Below are positions 43,645-54,294 of a stretch of DNA of 64,000 nucleotides, piece after piece. Under the pieces are notes generated by a model. The model was not told the origin of the DNA. It worked only from the letters and a program-made list of their open reading frames with translations, and ran no database searches. The translations under genes and the position numbers were made by a program. The stretch comes from Pseudomonadota bacterium (lineage in GTDB: Bacteria > Pseudomonadota > Gammaproteobacteria > Burkholderiales > Burkholderiaceae_B). The stretch is taken from NCBI GenBank assembly GCA_023425645.1, contig JAFACG010000010.1, positions 62,001 through 126,000 on the forward strand, given 5' to 3'. The stretch's first letter is position 1; every line of letters begins with the position of its first letter.

Positions 43645-44472
43645 TCAAGGCGCTACAGGCAGCGCCCGTTTGTGGGCGGAGGCATGGTAGGTGCGCAGAA
43701 TGGTCTGTACGGCGTCCTCGTCTATGGTCTTGCCTTCCAGGAAGTCGTCGATCTGGTCGTAGCTGACGCCGAAGGCGTCTTCGTCGGGCTTCAGGGGAGT
43801 CAAGGTTTCCAGGTCGGCGGTGGGCACTTTGTAGACCAGCGGATCCGGCGCGCCCATGGCGGAAGCCAGTGCGCGCACGCGCCGCTTGTTCAGGCCGGCC
43901 AGGGGCGTGATGTCGGCCGCACCGTCGCCGAACTTGGTGAAGAAGCCCATCAAGGCCTCGGCGGCATGATCCGTGCCCACCACCAGCCCCGAACGGGCGC
44001 CCGCGATGGCGTATTGGGCGATCATGCGCTGGCGCGCCTTGATATTGCCCACCAGGAAATCCTGGTGCGCCGCGTCGCGGAAGGTCAGCCCGGAGGCCAG
44101 CAGTTGGTCCAGCATGGCGTCCGTGGCGGGCTTGACGTTGACGACCAGGGTATGGTCGGGCTTGATCACGGCCAGGCCGCCCTGCGCGTCGGCTTCATCG
44201 GCCTGCTCGCCATAGGGCAGGCGCACCGCGAAGAACTCCGCCTGGTGGCCCTGGCTGCGCGCCTGCTCAACGGCGCGCTGCGCCAGGCAGCCAGCCGCCA
44301 GCGAGTCCACGCCGCCGCTGATGCCCAGCACCAGGCTACGGGTGCCGGTGCGTTGCAGATAGTCGCTCAGGAAGGTCACGCGACGCTCGATCTCCTGACG
44401 GGCGTCGAACGAGTCGGTCAGGCCGAGCTCGGCACGGATACGTTGTTGCAGGGCGCGTTGATCATCAGTCAT
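43645..44472 (-). CDS. nadE: ammonia-dependent NAD+ synthetase
   Basis: A 275-residue enzyme that converts deamido-NAD to NAD with ATP and ammonia, the last step of NAD synthesis. The ATP pyrophosphatase P-loop ISGGVDSLAAG (51-61) is clear, and KARQRMIAQYAIAG, VVGTDHAAEALMGFFTKFGDGAADITPL and the C-terminal PTADLETLTPLKPDEDAFGV motifs are typical. No glutaminase domain is present. The ATG at 44472 is chosen because homology begins at MTDDQRALQQ; the longer frame has no support. Confidence 0.92.
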   Translation of the reverse strand: MTDDQRALQQRIRAELGLTDSFDARQEIERRVTFLSDYLQRTGTRSLVLGISGGVDSLAAGCLAQRAVEQARSQGHQAEFFAVRLPYGEQADEADAQGGLAVIKPDHTLVVNVKPATDAMLDQLLASGLTFRDAAHQDFLVGNIKARQRMIAQYAIAGARSGLVVGTDHAAEALMGFFTKFGDGAADITPLAGLNKRRVRALASAMGAPDPLVYKVPTADLETLTPLKPDEDAFGVSYDQIDDFLEGKTIDEDAVQTILRTYHASAHKRALPVAP

Positions 44473-44638
44473 GGCGCAGGCTCTCGCAGCGAAGTGAACA
44501 AGGCCCTCATTGTAAAGGACTGGCCAGCCCATGCTGTTCAAGAGCCTGTCTCCCGGAGCGTCAATTGGTAACAGCGCAGCCATGAAAAAACCCCACCCCG
44601 CCCGTGGCGGAATGGGGTCTGTGGCCAGGCGCTACGGC

Positions 44639-46498
44639 CTACTTTTCCAGTTGCGAGACGTCGCGCACGGCGCCGCGGTCGGCCGAGGTGGCCAGGGCGG
44701 CGTAGGCCTTCAGGGCCTGCGACACCACGCGTTCGCGCTTGGCGGGCTTCCAGGCCTTGGCGCCGCGCGATTGCATTTCGGCGCGGCGGGCGGCCAGCTC
44801 TTCGTCGGAGATGGCCAGGTGGATGCGGCGGTTCGGGATGTCGATCTCGATGGTGTCGCCGTCCTGCACCAGGGCGATGTTGCCGCCTTCGGCCGCTTCA
44901 GGAGAAGCGTGGCCGATCACCAGGCCGGACGAACCGCCGGAAAAACGGCCGTCCGTCAGCAAGGCCGAGCTCTTGCCCAGGCCCATGGACTTCAGGTAGG
45001 ACGTGGGGTACAGCATCTCCTGCATGCCGGGGCCGCCCTTGGGGCCTTCGTAGCGGATGATGACCACGTCGCCGGCCTTGACCTGGCCGCCCAGGATGGC
45101 CTCCACGGAGTCTTCCTGGCTTTCGTAGACGCGGGCCTTGCCGGTGAAGGTCAGGATGCTTTCATCCACGCCGGCCGTCTTGACGATGCAGCCGTTGACG
45201 GCCAGGTTGCCGTACAGCACGGCCAGGCCGCCGTCCTGCGAGTAGGCATGAGCCTTGTCGCGGATGCAGCCATTGGCGCGGTCGGTGTCCAGGGTTTCGT
45301 AGTAGCGGTCCTGGCTGAAGGCCACCTGCGTGGGGATGCCGCCGGGCGAGGCGCGATAGAAGTCGCTGACCGCCTTGACGTTGTCACCCATGATGTCCCA
45401 GCGCTTGATGGCTTCGCGCAGCGTGCCGCTGTGCACATTGCCCACGTCCAGGTTCAGCAGGTCGGCGCGGCCGAGTTCGGCCAGGATGGCCATGATGCCG
45501 CCGGCGCGGTGCACGTCTTCCATGTGGTAGTCGGGCGTGGCGGGCGCCACCTTGCACAGGCAGGGCACGCGGCGCGAGATGCGGTCGATGTCGGCCATGG
45601 TGAAATCCACGCCGGCTTCCTGTGCGGCGGCCAGCAGGTGCAGCACCGTGTTGGTGGAGCCGCCCATGGCCACGTCCAGGGTCATGGCGTTCTCGAAGGC
45701 GCCGAAGCTGGCGATGTTTCGCGGCAGCACGGATTCGTCGTCCTGTTCGTAATAGCGCTTGGCCAGGTCCACGATCAGGCTGCCGGCACGCTCGAACAGG
45801 CCGCGGCGACGGGCATGCGTGGCCACGATGGAGCCGTTGCCGGGCAGGGACAGGCCCAGGGCCTCGGTCAGGCAGTTCATGGAGTTGGCGGTGAACATGC
45901 CCGAGCAGGAGCCGCAGGTCGGACAGGCGCTGCGTTCCACGGTTTCCGCCTGTTCGTCGGAAATGTTGGGATCGGCCGCCTGGATCATGGCGTCCACCAG
46001 GTCCAGCTTCTGCACCACGGTCTTGCCGTCGGGCGAGTAGACCTTGCCGGCTTCCATGGGGCCGCCCGAGACGAAGACCACGGGAATGTTCAGGCGCAGG
46101 GCGGCCATCAGCATGCCGGGGGTGATCTTGTCGCAATTGGAGATGCACACCATGGCGTCGGCGCAGTGCGCATTGACCATGTATTCCACGGAGTCGGCGA
46201 TCAGTTCGCGCGAAGGCAGCGAGTACAGCATGCCGCCGTGCCCCATGGCGATGCCGTCGTCCACGGCGATGGTGTTGAATTCCTTGGCCACGCCGCCGGC
46301 CGCTTCGATCTGGCGGGCGACCAGTTGCCCCAGGTCCTTCAGGTGCACGTGACCAGGCACGAACTGCGTGAACGAGTTCACCACCGCGATGATGGGCTTG
46401 GAGAAATCGTCGTCTTTCATACCGGTGGCGCGCCACAGGGCACGCGCGCCGGCCATGTTGCGACCGTGGGTCGACGTACGGGAGCGATATTGGGGCAT
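44639..46498 (-). CDS. ilvD: dihydroxy-acid dehydratase
   Basis: A 619-residue Fe-S enzyme of branched-chain amino acid synthesis; it dehydrates 2,3-dihydroxy-isovalerate and -methylvalerate to the keto acids. Cluster cysteines lie in [11 protein letters not shown] and [18 protein letters not shown]. The conserved C-terminal [23 protein letters not shown] is intact. Length matches the long bacterial IlvD form. The ATG at 46498 ([19 protein letters not shown]) agrees with the family start. It is divergent from ppc across about 165 bases. Confidence 0.95.
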   Translation of the reverse strand: MPQYRSRTSTHGRNMAGARALWRATGMKDDDFSKPIIAVVNSFTQFVPGHVHLKDLGQLVARQIEAAGGVAKEFNTIAVDDGIAMGHGGMLYSLPSRELIADSVEYMVNAHCADAMVCISNCDKITPGMLMAALRLNIPVVFVSGGPMEAGKVYSPDGKTVVQKLDLVDAMIQAADPNISDEQAETVERSACPTCGSCSGMFTANSMNCLTEALGLSLPGNGSIVATHARRRGLFERAGSLIVDLAKRYYEQDDESVLPRNIASFGAFENAMTLDVAMGGSTNTVLHLLAAAQEAGVDFTMADIDRISRRVPCLCKVAPATPDYHMEDVHRAGGIMAILAELGRADLLNLDVGNVHSGTLREAIKRWDIMGDNVKAVSDFYRASPGGIPTQVAFSQDRYYETLDTDRANGCIRDKAHAYSQDGGLAVLYGNLAVNGCIVKTAGVDESILTFTGKARVYESQEDSVEAILGGQVKAGDVVIIRYEGPKGGPGMQEMLYPTSYLKSMGLGKSSALLTDGRFSGGSSGLVIGHASPEAAEGGNIALVQDGDTIEIDIPNRRIHLAISDEELAARRAEMQSRGAKAWKPAKRERVVSQALKAYAALATSADRGAVRDVSQLEK

Positions 46499-46663
46499 TA
46501 CTGTTCTCTGGACAAAAAACTGTGTAAAGATATCTATCATAATCGTCCGCAGGCGCTTTGTGCGCGCCAGGGGGCTGGTAACCATCATATGGCTCCCCAT
46601 ATCCCGGCGCGGCTCTCCTGCCCGTATGCTGCAAACACCTCAACTGACTACAGGAGACGTATC

Positions 46664-49501
46664 ATGCCGCAGGCCGTGCCTGACCTTTCCAACCTGCTCC
46701 GCCAGGACATCCGCTTTCTGGGCAAGGCCCTGGGCGAAGTCATCCGAGACAGCGAAGGAAAGGCCACCTTCAATCTGATCGAAGGCCTGCGCCGGGCCGC
46801 CGTGGGTTTTCGGCGCGAGCACGATCCGCGGCAGGCGCGCATCCTGGAGCAGGACATCCCCGCGCTCAGCGACACCCAGGCGCGCTCGGTGGCGCGCGCC
46901 TTCGCCTATTTCCTGCACCTGTCCAACATCGCCGAGGACCGCGACCAGAACCGGCGTCGCCTGGAGCACCGCCCCGAACAACTGCCCGGCAGCCTGCAGC
47001 ACGCCATCCGGGCCCTGATGGACGAAGGCCTGAGCGCCCGCAAGATCCGGCGCTATCTGCAGGAAGCCTGCGTGATGCCCGTGCTGACGGCCCACCCCAC
47101 GGAAGTGCAGCGCCAGAGCACGCTGGCCGTGCACATGGCCATCGCCGCCGAGCTGCACAGCCTGGACCACGACGCCACCGAGGCCCGGACGGCGCGCATC
47201 CAGGAAAAGCTGACCGGCCTGGTCTCGCTGCTGTGGCAGACGCGCATGCTGCGCGAGCACCGCCTGACGGTGCTGGACGAGATCGACAATGCCCTGGCCT
47301 ACTACGGCTCCACGTTCCTGCCCACCATCCCGCAGCTCTACCGCGACCTGGACAGGCTGCTGGACAAGCCCGGCAAGAGCCTGCTGGACCAGAAGGCCCG
47401 CCCCCTGCCCGCCTTCCTGCGCATGGGAAGCTGGATCGGCGGCGACCGGGACGGCAACCCCAACGTGGGACCGGACACGGTGGAGCAGGCCGTGCTGCGC
47501 CAGGCCACCTGCGTGCTGCGCCACTACCTGGAACAGATACGCCTGCTGGGCACCGAAATATCCGTGTCCGACGGCCTGAGCCGCGTCAGCAAGGAGCTGG
47601 CCGCCCTGTCGGCTCGCAGCCAGGACCCGTCGCCACACCGGCTGGACGAGCCCTACCGGCGCAGCTTCATCCATGTGTATGCACGCATGGCCGCCACCGC
47701 CCAGGCCCTGCTGGGCCGCGAGCTGGCCGACCGCCCCACCTACCCCGCCGAGCCCTATGCCACGCCCCAGGAATTCGCCGCCGAACTGCAGGTGATCGCC
47801 GACTCCCTGGCCGACAACAAGGGCGGCGCCATCGCGGGCCTGCGCCTGAACGCGCTGATCCAGGCCGTGGAAGTCTTCGGCTTCCACCTGGCCACCCTGG
47901 ACCTGCGGCAAAGTTCGGACGTGCACGAGCGCGTCCTGGACGAGCTGTTCCGCGTCGCAGGCACTGAATTCGACGGCCAGCCCGTCAGCTACCGGCACCT
48001 GTCCGAAGAAGACCGCATCACCCTGCTGCGCTCGGAATTGCGCCACCACCGCCCGCTGGTCTCGCCCTGGTATCACTATTCCGAAGAGACGGAAAAAGAA
48101 CTGTCCATCCTGCGCAAGGCCGCCGAATGCCGCCGCCGCTTCGGCGCGCGGGCCATCGAACAGACTATCGTCTCGCATACCGAAACCCTTAGCGACCTGC
48201 TGGAAGTGCTGGTGCTGCAACAGGAGACCGGGCTGATCGTGCCCGGCTCCAGCCACCCCGACCAGCAAGGCCTGATGGTCGTGCCGCTGTTCGAGACCAT
48301 CCCCGACCTGGAGCGCGGCCCCGAGATCATGCAGGAATGGCTGGACATGCCCGAGATCCGCCAGCGCGTGCGCCATGCGCAGGACAGCGTGCAGGAAGTC
48401 ATGCTGGGCTACTCCGACAGCAACAAGGACGGCGGCTACCTGACCTCCAACTGGACGCTGTATCGCGCCGAGCGCGAATTCGCACAGGTCTTTGCACGCC
48501 GCAAGGTGCGCCTGCGCCTGTTCCACGGCCGGGGCGGTTCGGTGGGCCGGGGCGGCGGCTCCAGCTTCGACGCCATCCTGGCGCAGCCGCCCGGCACCGT
48601 GAACGGCCAGATCCGCCTGACCGAGCAGGGCGAGATGATCCAGAGCCGCTACAAGGACGCCGACGTGGGCCGCTGGCACCTGGAGCTGTTCGTGGCCGCC
48701 ACGCTGGAAGCCAGCCTGGGCAGCCGCAACCACGGCCGGCCCAGCGACGACGAGCAGCTGGCCGCGTACGGCCAGGCCATGGCCTGGATGTCCGAGCAGG
48801 CTCACCAGAGCTATCGCCAGCTGGTCTACGGCACCGAACATTTCGACCAGTACTTCTTCCAGTCCACGCCCATCCAGGAAATCGCCGGCCTGAACATCGG
48901 CTCGCGCCCCTCCTCGCGCAAGGCCACCCAGCGCATCGAAGACCTGCGCGCCATCCCATGGAGCTTCTCCTGGGCCCAGTGCCGCCTGCCCATACCGGGC
49001 TGGTACGGCGTGGGTACGGCGCTGAGCCGCTACCTGGAATACGGCGTGCCCGACGACGGCCTGACCCGCCAGCAGCGCCTGGAACAGTTGCAGAAAATGG
49101 CCAGCGACTGGCCCTTCTTCCGCACCCTGCTGTCCAATATGGAACAGGTGCTGGCCAAGACGGACCTGGACATCGCCGCCAAGTACGCCGGCCTGGTCAA
49201 GGACGAAGCCTTGCGCGAACACGTCTTCAATCAGATCCGCCACGAGTTCCACCTGACCGTGGAAATGTTCCGCCAGGTCACGGAGCACGAGCTCCTGGCC
49301 CGCGACCAGGCCCTGCAGGACGCCCTGGCCGAGCGCTTCGCCTACATCGATCCGCTCAATCACCTGCAGGTGGAATTGCTGCGCCGTCATCGCGGCCAGA
49401 GCGAAAAAGCCCGCAAAGCCATACGCAACGGGGTGAACAAGCAGCACGTCATCCACCTGACCATCAACGGCATCGCGGCCGGCCTGCGGAACTCCGGCTG
49501 A
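46664..49501 (+). CDS. ppc: phosphoenolpyruvate carboxylase
   Basis: A 945-residue enzyme that carboxylates PEP to oxaloacetate, replenishing the TCA cycle. Active-site motifs are [11 protein letters not shown] (about 143-153, catalytic His), [12 protein letters not shown] (about 582) and [13 protein letters not shown] (about 619), and it ends [11 protein letters not shown] as the family does. AGGAG lies about 8 bases before the ATG at 46664. The long open frame starting at 44531 is an artefact of antisense openness over ilvD. Full length with no missing region. Confidence 0.96.
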   Translation: MPQAVPDLSNLLRQDIRFLGKALGEVIRDSEGKATFNLIEGLRRAAVGFRREHDPRQARILEQDIPALSDTQARSVARAFAYFLHLSNIAEDRDQNRRRLEHRPEQLPGSLQHAIRALMDEGLSARKIRRYLQEACVMPVLTAHPTEVQRQSTLAVHMAIAAELHSLDHDATEARTARIQEKLTGLVSLLWQTRMLREHRLTVLDEIDNALAYYGSTFLPTIPQLYRDLDRLLDKPGKSLLDQKARPLPAFLRMGSWIGGDRDGNPNVGPDTVEQAVLRQATCVLRHYLEQIRLLGTEISVSDGLSRVSKELAALSARSQDPSPHRLDEPYRRSFIHVYARMAATAQALLGRELADRPTYPAEPYATPQEFAAELQVIADSLADNKGGAIAGLRLNALIQAVEVFGFHLATLDLRQSSDVHERVLDELFRVAGTEFDGQPVSYRHLSEEDRITLLRSELRHHRPLVSPWYHYSEETEKELSILRKAAECRRRFGARAIEQTIVSHTETLSDLLEVLVLQQETGLIVPGSSHPDQQGLMVVPLFETIPDLERGPEIMQEWLDMPEIRQRVRHAQDSVQEVMLGYSDSNKDGGYLTSNWTLYRAEREFAQVFARRKVRLRLFHGRGGSVGRGGGSSFDAILAQPPGTVNGQIRLTEQGEMIQSRYKDADVGRWHLELFVAATLEASLGSRNHGRPSDDEQLAAYGQAMAWMSEQAHQSYRQLVYGTEHFDQYFFQSTPIQEIAGLNIGSRPSSRKATQRIEDLRAIPWSFSWAQCRLPIPGWYGVGTALSRYLEYGVPDDGLTRQQRLEQLQKMASDWPFFRTLLSNMEQVLAKTDLDIAAKYAGLVKDEALREHVFNQIRHEFHLTVEMFRQVTEHELLARDQALQDALAERFAYIDPLNHLQVELLRRHRGQSEKARKAIRNGVNKQHVIHLTINGIAAGLRNSG

Positions 49502-49604
49502 GGCAATAGCAAGGCGTCTTATTTATAACTTTTATATATAAGCTAATTTCCAAAAGAAGTTAAAACGGTACAATTCCTGTATCGGAATTCTTCTTGTGGT
49601 CGAA

Positions 49605-49630
49605 TGCGGGCCTGGCGCAAGCCGGGCCCG
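49605..49630 (+). other. hairpin between ppc and the TauE/SafE gene
   Basis: GCGGGCCTGGC and GCCGGGCCCGC form an 11-bp stem (one G-T pair) with loop GCAA. No T-run follows, so it may be a leader hairpin of the TauE gene rather than a terminator. Confidence 0.4.
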
Positions 49631-49643
49631 CGTCATTGAGCTT

Positions 49644-50426
49644 ATGACGCTTGCCATCATTCTGGGCCTGTTGACCGGCCTGTCGCTGGGATTGACGGGC
49701 GCAGGCGGCGGCATCCTGGCCGTTCCCGCCCTGATGCTGGGCCTGGGCTACGACATGACGTCCGCCGCCCCGGTGGCGCTGCTGGCCGTGGGCGCCGCCG
49801 CCCTGGTGGGCGCGCTGGATGGCCTGCACAAACACATCGTGCGCTATCGCGCCGCCGTCTTCATGGCCCTCATGGGCGCCTTGATGACATCCGCCGGCAT
49901 ACGCATCAGCCATGCCCTGCCGGAACAACTGCTGGTCACGGTGTTCGCCGTCATCATGCTGTGGATCGCCAGCAAGATGCTGCGCCGCCCCGCGGAACAC
50001 GCCCAAAGCCTGCCCCCTTGCCGCCTGAACCCGGACACCGGACGGCTGAGCTGGACCGGCGCGGGCACGGCCACGTTGGCCGGCATCGGCGCCGTGGCCG
50101 GCCTGTTCTCCGGCATGCTGGGCGTGGGCGGCGGCTTCCTGATCGTGCCGGCGCTCAAACGCTTCAGCAACCTGGGCATGCACAGCATCGTAGCCACCTC
50201 CCTGATGCTGATCGCCCTGATCTCGCTCAGCGCCTCGGCCATCAGCCTAGCTCATGGCACGCTCATACCCGCCAGCGGCTGGGTTTTCGTAGGCGCGGCC
50301 ATGGTCGGCATGGCGCTGGGCCGACAAGTGGCCCCGCACATCGCGCCCGAACGCCTGCAGCAGGGCTTCTCCGTGTTGACGGCCGTGGTGGCCGTGATCA
50401 TGCTTGCGCGCAGTTATTTGCTGTAA
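49644..50426 (+). CDS. TauE/SafE family sulfite exporter-type permease
   Basis: A 260-residue membrane protein with two similar halves. Each has a glycine-rich helix motif: GLTGAGGGILAVPALMLGLG in the first and GMLGVGGGFLIVPALK in the second, which define the TauE/SafE fold. Family members export sulfite, sulfoacetate or other sulfonates; the substrate here is unknown. The ATG at 49644 starts directly at the first helix and is preferred to the longer frame. Its last codons (MLARSYLL) recur in changed form after the AT-rich islet at 52109-52135. Confidence 0.8.
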   Translation: MTLAIILGLLTGLSLGLTGAGGGILAVPALMLGLGYDMTSAAPVALLAVGAAALVGALDGLHKHIVRYRAAVFMALMGALMTSAGIRISHALPEQLLVTVFAVIMLWIASKMLRRPAEHAQSLPPCRLNPDTGRLSWTGAGTATLAGIGAVAGLFSGMLGVGGGFLIVPALKRFSNLGMHSIVATSLMLIALISLSASAISLAHGTLIPASGWVFVGAAMVGMALGRQVAPHIAPERLQQGFSVLTAVVAVIMLARSYLL

Positions 50427-50730
50427 TTTTCAATCAATTTGGCTATTAATCATTCTAAGCGGCCAGCCATGGAATTTCGCACCATCAAAGAAAAACCGGC
50501 AAAAAAGCAAAAAACATTCATTTTTTATCAAATAATGCAAAAACGGATTGACACCAAGATTACATTAAATCAAATAAAATATAAAACATAAGCCATGAAA
50601 ACGACACCAAAGAGCTTGTTGATCTAGAGTTTGATGACACGAACACGCAGGAAAATAATAATAGCTTTAACGGCTTCTCGTGACATGCATTTTCTGAAAA
50701 TACAGTGATGATCAATCAAGGAGTAAATCC
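50427..50730. other. AT-rich non-coding start of an inserted islet
   Basis: About 300 bases of much lower GC than the flanks, with no gene. It contains A/T runs and leads to the 50731 gene, so it may hold its promoter. Confidence 0.5.
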
Positions 50731-51171
50731 ATGAAGATTAGTTCGAATAATTACTATACATATATAAATCATGAAACCAAAAAAATTTCAGAAAATAGAG
50801 AAATAAGCAAAAATTTTTCAGACACACTGACCGCAACCATAGCTAGCAAGAAAAACAATGGAACAGCACAGATTGATTTCACGAAAATGTCAAATATTGA
50901 AATGTTCAATTGGATGAAAAATCAAGTAAGAAATGGCGAAATGTCTCTAGACGAAAGCTTTCCATTCATGGCGATGACAATAAGAATTCCAGTAAGCGGC
51001 AATGTCACTGAGCTTACACACGAGAAGATTAATTTTATTGAAAAAATACGTGACGGTATTGCAGGTGCTCGATCGAGAAACGATGAAAACACCCTGAAAA
51101 TGCTAGAAAAAGCTATGGCTGTCATACAGCGATTTCAAGGACGAGCCATTGGTGTTGACGCTCACGCTTAA
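50731..51171 (+). CDS. AT-rich orphan protein of unknown function
   Basis: A 146-residue protein with codon use very unlike its neighbours (A/T-ending codons). AAGGAG is 8 bases before the ATG and a terminator follows, so it is a real gene. The first half is Asn/Lys/Ser-rich; the second is helical (EMFNWMKNQVRNGE, FIEKIRDGIAGARSRNDENTLKMLEKAMAVIQRF). No signal peptide. I recognise no family. It was probably acquired from a low-GC source. Confidence 0.65.
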   Translation: MKISSNNYYTYINHETKKISENREISKNFSDTLTATIASKKNNGTAQIDFTKMSNIEMFNWMKNQVRNGEMSLDESFPFMAMTIRIPVSGNVTELTHEKINFIEKIRDGIAGARSRNDENTLKMLEKAMAVIQRFQGRAIGVDAHA

Positions 51172-51180
51172 AGAGAGAAT

Positions 51181-51203
51181 AAAGGCCGATCCAATCGGCC
51201 TTT
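51181..51203. terminator. shared bidirectional terminator of two convergent islet genes
   Basis: Perfect 10-bp stem AAAGGCCGAT/ATCGGCCTTT with a 3-base loop (51181-51190 and 51194-51203), between convergent genes ending at 51171 and 51216. Confidence 0.8.
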
Positions 51204-51215
51204 ACCTAACAGAGA

Positions 51216-51776
51216 CTACTTGATTGAAATTTGCACAGACATCGTATTGAACGGTGCGTTAGACGAGGTATTTTGATATTTAAATTGTCCTGATTGATGG
51301 CCATCGAGCCTATACTTGTTCAAAAACCCAACTGCAGTCTGCCCTGCAGAACAAGGCCATGTATAGTAGCCACCTGTAACACAAACCAGCGTTGATTCAT
51401 ACATGGCAGAAGATGGCAACAGACCCCCAATCATCCAAGCAACACGATTGCTACCATATCCTATTTCAAGCACTGCAACGCGAAGCTCTGGACCTCCATG
51501 GTCACAAGCCGTCGTTGACAAACCACTGGTATATTCCCAATCACAGTTGGTCGAGCCCACAGCATATACCCACATATTGCTTAGCGCAGGCGCTGGCGCG
51601 TAAGGGGACGCGCTCGATATAGCAGCATGACCTGCCGGGGCGGGGTTAGCATCATTGGAAAGCGGCGACAATTCCGTAATCGGTTGAATGATCGGCTGTG
51701 AAGTCTCTACTGCCTGGACTGTGGCTCCGAGACTCAGAACGGAAGAAACCAATGCAAAGATAAATCTGGATTTCAT
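51216..51776 (-). CDS. secreted orphan protein of the AT-rich islet
   Basis: A 186-residue protein with a signal peptide (MKSRFIFALVSSVLSLGATVQA, cleavage near residue 22) and a mature part with four cysteines (NCDWEY, TACDHGG, VCVTGG, WPCSAG), which may form two disulfides. AAGGA lies just before the ATG at 51776. The N-terminal mature region is Pro/Ser/Ala-rich. No family recognised. It shares the low-GC character and a terminator with the 50731 gene. Confidence 0.65.
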   Translation of the reverse strand: MKSRFIFALVSSVLSLGATVQAVETSQPIIQPITELSPLSNDANPAPAGHAAISSASPYAPAPALSNMWVYAVGSTNCDWEYTSGLSTTACDHGGPELRVAVLEIGYGSNRVAWMIGGLLPSSAMYESTLVCVTGGYYTWPCSAGQTAVGFLNKYRLDGHQSGQFKYQNTSSNAPFNTMSVQISIK

Positions 51777-52093
51777 TTTACTTTCCTTACAAGACATTGC
51801 TGCGCATAGCAACAACAATTAACTCAGAAAGAAATCAAAACTACACCTGAAGATCCAGTATGAAATTCTATTGTTAAATATTTATTTCAAAAAAACCAAT
51901 AAAAATATAGTTCTTTTTATTATCCTAAATTACTTTTCTAATTTCATGCCTTATATTTTATATTCTTACCTTCTGGCAAGCCCATAGACTTCAGTAATTA
52001 TTAAAGGCCAATTATCAATGCCATGCCAGATATCAAACAAGCCGCCCGCAGCCCTAACCACACAGTCAGCAAGGCCTCTCCTTGCTGACTGCC
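51777..52093. other. AT-rich non-coding end of the islet, with a 12-bp hairpin
   Basis: About 315 bases without a gene. GC returns to core level near 52030. A perfect 12-bp stem-loop (CAGTCAGCAAGG/CCTTGCTGACTG, 52063-52091) closes the islet just before the TauE-like remnant. It has no T-run on either strand. Confidence 0.5.
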
Positions 52094-52135
52094 CCGGCGA
52101 CCCTGTCCATGCTGGCGCGCAGCTACTTGTTCTAA
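52094..52135 (+). pseudogene. remnant of a TauE/SafE gene 3' end
   Basis: Reads ATLSMLARSYLF then stop, close to the MLARSYLL end of the intact gene at 49644-50426. Differences from that gene are mostly at third codon positions, so it once coded. It is only the last dozen codons; the rest is missing. Confidence 0.6.
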
Positions 52136-52136
52136 T

Positions 52137-52709
52137 TCAGGCGCACAGGCTGCCGGCCGGCTCGCCGGGGTTGATCAGGTAGCGGCTGAACGAGCCGCTA
52201 TCGTCGCGCGGCCGCACGGCCACGATGCGCTGCACGATATGGTCGGGATTGGACTGGAAGCCGTGCTCGTAGGCCACGATGTCCAGGTCGGCGCACCAGC
52301 GCAGCAGCTCGCCCGGTTGCAACAGAAAATCGGGATTGCGCGGCGTGTTGTACTGCTCGTTGCCCACTCCAAAGGTTTCGTAGATCAGCACGCCGCCCGG
52401 CTCCAGGCTCTCCAGCAGCGTGGGCATCAGCGGCCGCCACAGATATTTGGTGACCACCACCGCGTCGAAGCGCCGGCCCGCGAAAGGCCAGGGACCGTTC
52501 TCGATGTCCGCCTGGACGATTTCCCCATAGGGCGCGCTGGCGGCCACGGCTTCGGGATCGCGGTCCACGCCGATCACGGTGTGCCCGCGCTGCGCCAGCC
52601 AACGCGCATTGCGCCCCCGGCCGCAGGCCACGTCCAGCACCGTGCCGGGATTGGAGGCCAGATGGGCCCATTGCCGCATCCACGCGCTGGCTTCTCCCGT
52701 GTCTTTCAT
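52137..52709 (-). CDS. class I SAM-dependent methyltransferase (TehB-like)
   Basis: About 190 residues. The SAM-binding motifs are VLDVACGRGRNARWLAQRG (motif I), VIGVDRDPEAV (motif II) and a later GGVLIYETF. Size and pattern match the small TehB/UbiE-like methyltransferases. The ATG at 52709 has GAGGGGAG about 6 bases upstream; one at 52715 is less well placed. Substrate unknown. Confidence 0.75.
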   Translation of the reverse strand: MKDTGEASAWMRQWAHLASNPGTVLDVACGRGRNARWLAQRGHTVIGVDRDPEAVAASAPYGEIVQADIENGPWPFAGRRFDAVVVTKYLWRPLMPTLLESLEPGGVLIYETFGVGNEQYNTPRNPDFLLQPGELLRWCADLDIVAYEHGFQSNPDHIVQRIVAVRPRDDSGSFSRYLINPGEPAGSLCA

Positions 52710-52853
52710 CGTCATCTCCCCTCGCTATCCGGATAAAAACGCACATGGTAGCGCAGGATGCGCCGTGGAGAATTCCAGCCTTGCCCGGTCATCGGATTGC
52801 AGCATGGCCTGGGCTACAATCGGGGCAGTTCCCACCCTCCTTTCCGACGGCGT

Positions 52854-53075
52854 ATGAAGACCCTGCTGCGCAAGCCCGTCCTGCTGATGGCCGTGCTGTG
52901 CCTGCCTCTCTGGATCATTTTCGGCAATTTCATCCTGGCCGCCGCGGCGTCCATCCTGATTGCCATGCTGGTCGGCATGCTGCGCACCCTGCAGCAACTG
53001 TCCCGCGCCCGGGACGCCCGCCCCGGCCCAGCCTCCAGCGCCGACTCCGAACCGCCCAACGACACGCCTCATTGA
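52854..53075 (+). CDS. small membrane protein of unknown function
   Basis: A 73-residue protein with one long or two short hydrophobic helices (VLLMAVLCLPLWIIFGNFILAAAASILIAMLVGML) and a polar tail. It ends 4 bases before the MidA-like gene. The ribosome-binding site is weak. Membership in an operon with the next gene is likely. Confidence 0.55.
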   Translation: MKTLLRKPVLLMAVLCLPLWIIFGNFILAAAASILIAMLVGMLRTLQQLSRARDARPGPASSADSEPPNDTPH

Positions 53076-53079
53076 CGCC

Positions 53080-54294
53080 ATGAATGTACTGTCCGCCCCC
53101 TCCCTGCCCCACGGCCTGCCTCCCCTGTCGGACGAGCTCAAGGCCCATCTGGACCAGGTCAACCGCTACCTGCTGGAGCGCATCGAGGACGAAGGCGGCT
53201 TCCTGCCCTTCGACCAGTGGATGCATCACGCCCTGTACGCGCCGGGCCTGGGCTACTACACGAGCGGCAGCACCAAGTTCGGCGGCAAGCTGCCCACAGG
53301 CGACTTCACCACGGCCCCGGAGCTCTCGCCCCTGTTCGCCCAGACGCTCAGCCGCCAGGTCTCCCAGATCCTGTACGCCAGTCAGTCGGTCTCCATCCTG
53401 GAATTCGGCGCCGGCAGCGGCGCCCTGGCCGAGGCGCTGATCACGGAACTGCGCCGCCACGACATCGACCCCATCTATTCCATCCTGGAAGTCTCGCCCG
53501 ACCTGCGCCAGCGTCAGCAGCAGCGCCTGGCTCCCTTGCAGGCGCGCATCAACTGGCTGGACAGCGCCCCTCCCGACTTCAAGGGCTGCGTCATCGCCAA
53601 CGAAGTCCTGGACGCCATGCCCGCCAGCCTGTTCACCTTCAGCCAGGACGAGCAGGTGCTGGAAGTGGGCGTGATCGCCGCCGACGACAGCACCGCGGGC
53701 GGCCTGCCCGCACCCTTCTACCTGGCCACCCGCCCCGCCCCGGAGCATCTGGCGCAGCTGGTGGCCGAGCGCGTGGAGCCCAATCCCTTCTATCTGTCGG
53801 AAATCAATCTGCAGGCCGAAGCCTGGGTGCGCAGCATGGGTTCCTGGCTGAGCCGCGGCGCGGCCATCCTGGTGGACTACGGCTTTCCGCGCCACGAGTA
53901 CTACCATCCCCAGCGTAGCCAGGGCACCCTGATGTGCCATTTCCGCCATCTGGCGCACGCCGAACCCCTGGTGCTGGCGGGCCTGCAGGACATCACCACC
54001 CACGTGGACTTCACCGCCATGGCCGACGCGGCCCTGGAAGGCGGACTGGACGTGCTGGGCTACACCACGCAGGCGCGTTTCCTGATGAACTGCGGCATCG
54101 CCAACTACCTGGCCACCCCGCCCGAGGACACCTCCCCCGTCGTCCAGCAGCAATGGGCGCGCACCATGGCCTCGGCCAACAGACTCCTGTCCGAAGCCGA
54201 AATGGGCGAATTGTTCAAGGTGCTGCTGGTCGGCCGGCACATGGCCTCGCCCCTGATGGGGAACATGAGCGGAGACCGGCGTGACCGGCTGTAA
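53080..54294 (+). CDS. MidA/NDUFAF7-type SAM-dependent methyltransferase
   Basis: A 404-residue COG1565-type methyltransferase. Family motifs include GGFLPFDQWMHHALYAPGLG (39-58), GDFTTAPELSPLFA, the SAM motif ILEFGAGSGALAEAL and IANEVLDAMPA. The mitochondrial homologue methylates an arginine of complex I subunit NDUFS2; the bacterial target is not established. The ATG at 53080 lies 4 bases after the preceding stop. Confidence 0.85.
   Translation: MNVLSAPSLPHGLPPLSDELKAHLDQVNRYLLERIEDEGGFLPFDQWMHHALYAPGLGYYTSGSTKFGGKLPTGDFTTAPELSPLFAQTLSRQVSQILYASQSVSILEFGAGSGALAEALITELRRHDIDPIYSILEVSPDLRQRQQQRLAPLQARINWLDSAPPDFKGCVIANEVLDAMPASLFTFSQDEQVLEVGVIAADDSTAGGLPAPFYLATRPAPEHLAQLVAERVEPNPFYLSEINLQAEAWVRSMGSWLSRGAAILVDYGFPRHEYYHPQRSQGTLMCHFRHLAHAEPLVLAGLQDITTHVDFTAMADAALEGGLDVLGYTTQARFLMNCGIANYLATPPEDTSPVVQQQWARTMASANRLLSEAEMGELFKVLLVGRHMASPLMGNMSGDRRDRL

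Noticed and set aside
44531..46663. A giant protein reading from 44531 into ppc
   Set aside because: The first 700 codons are the antisense of ilvD; ppc has its own ATG with a good ribosome-binding site at 46664.
46640..49456. A 938-codon frame on the minus strand
   Set aside because: It is antisense to ppc with GC-driven openness and arbitrary composition.
52063..52091. A terminator at the end of the islet
   Set aside because: The 12-bp stem is perfect, but neither strand has a T-run after it.
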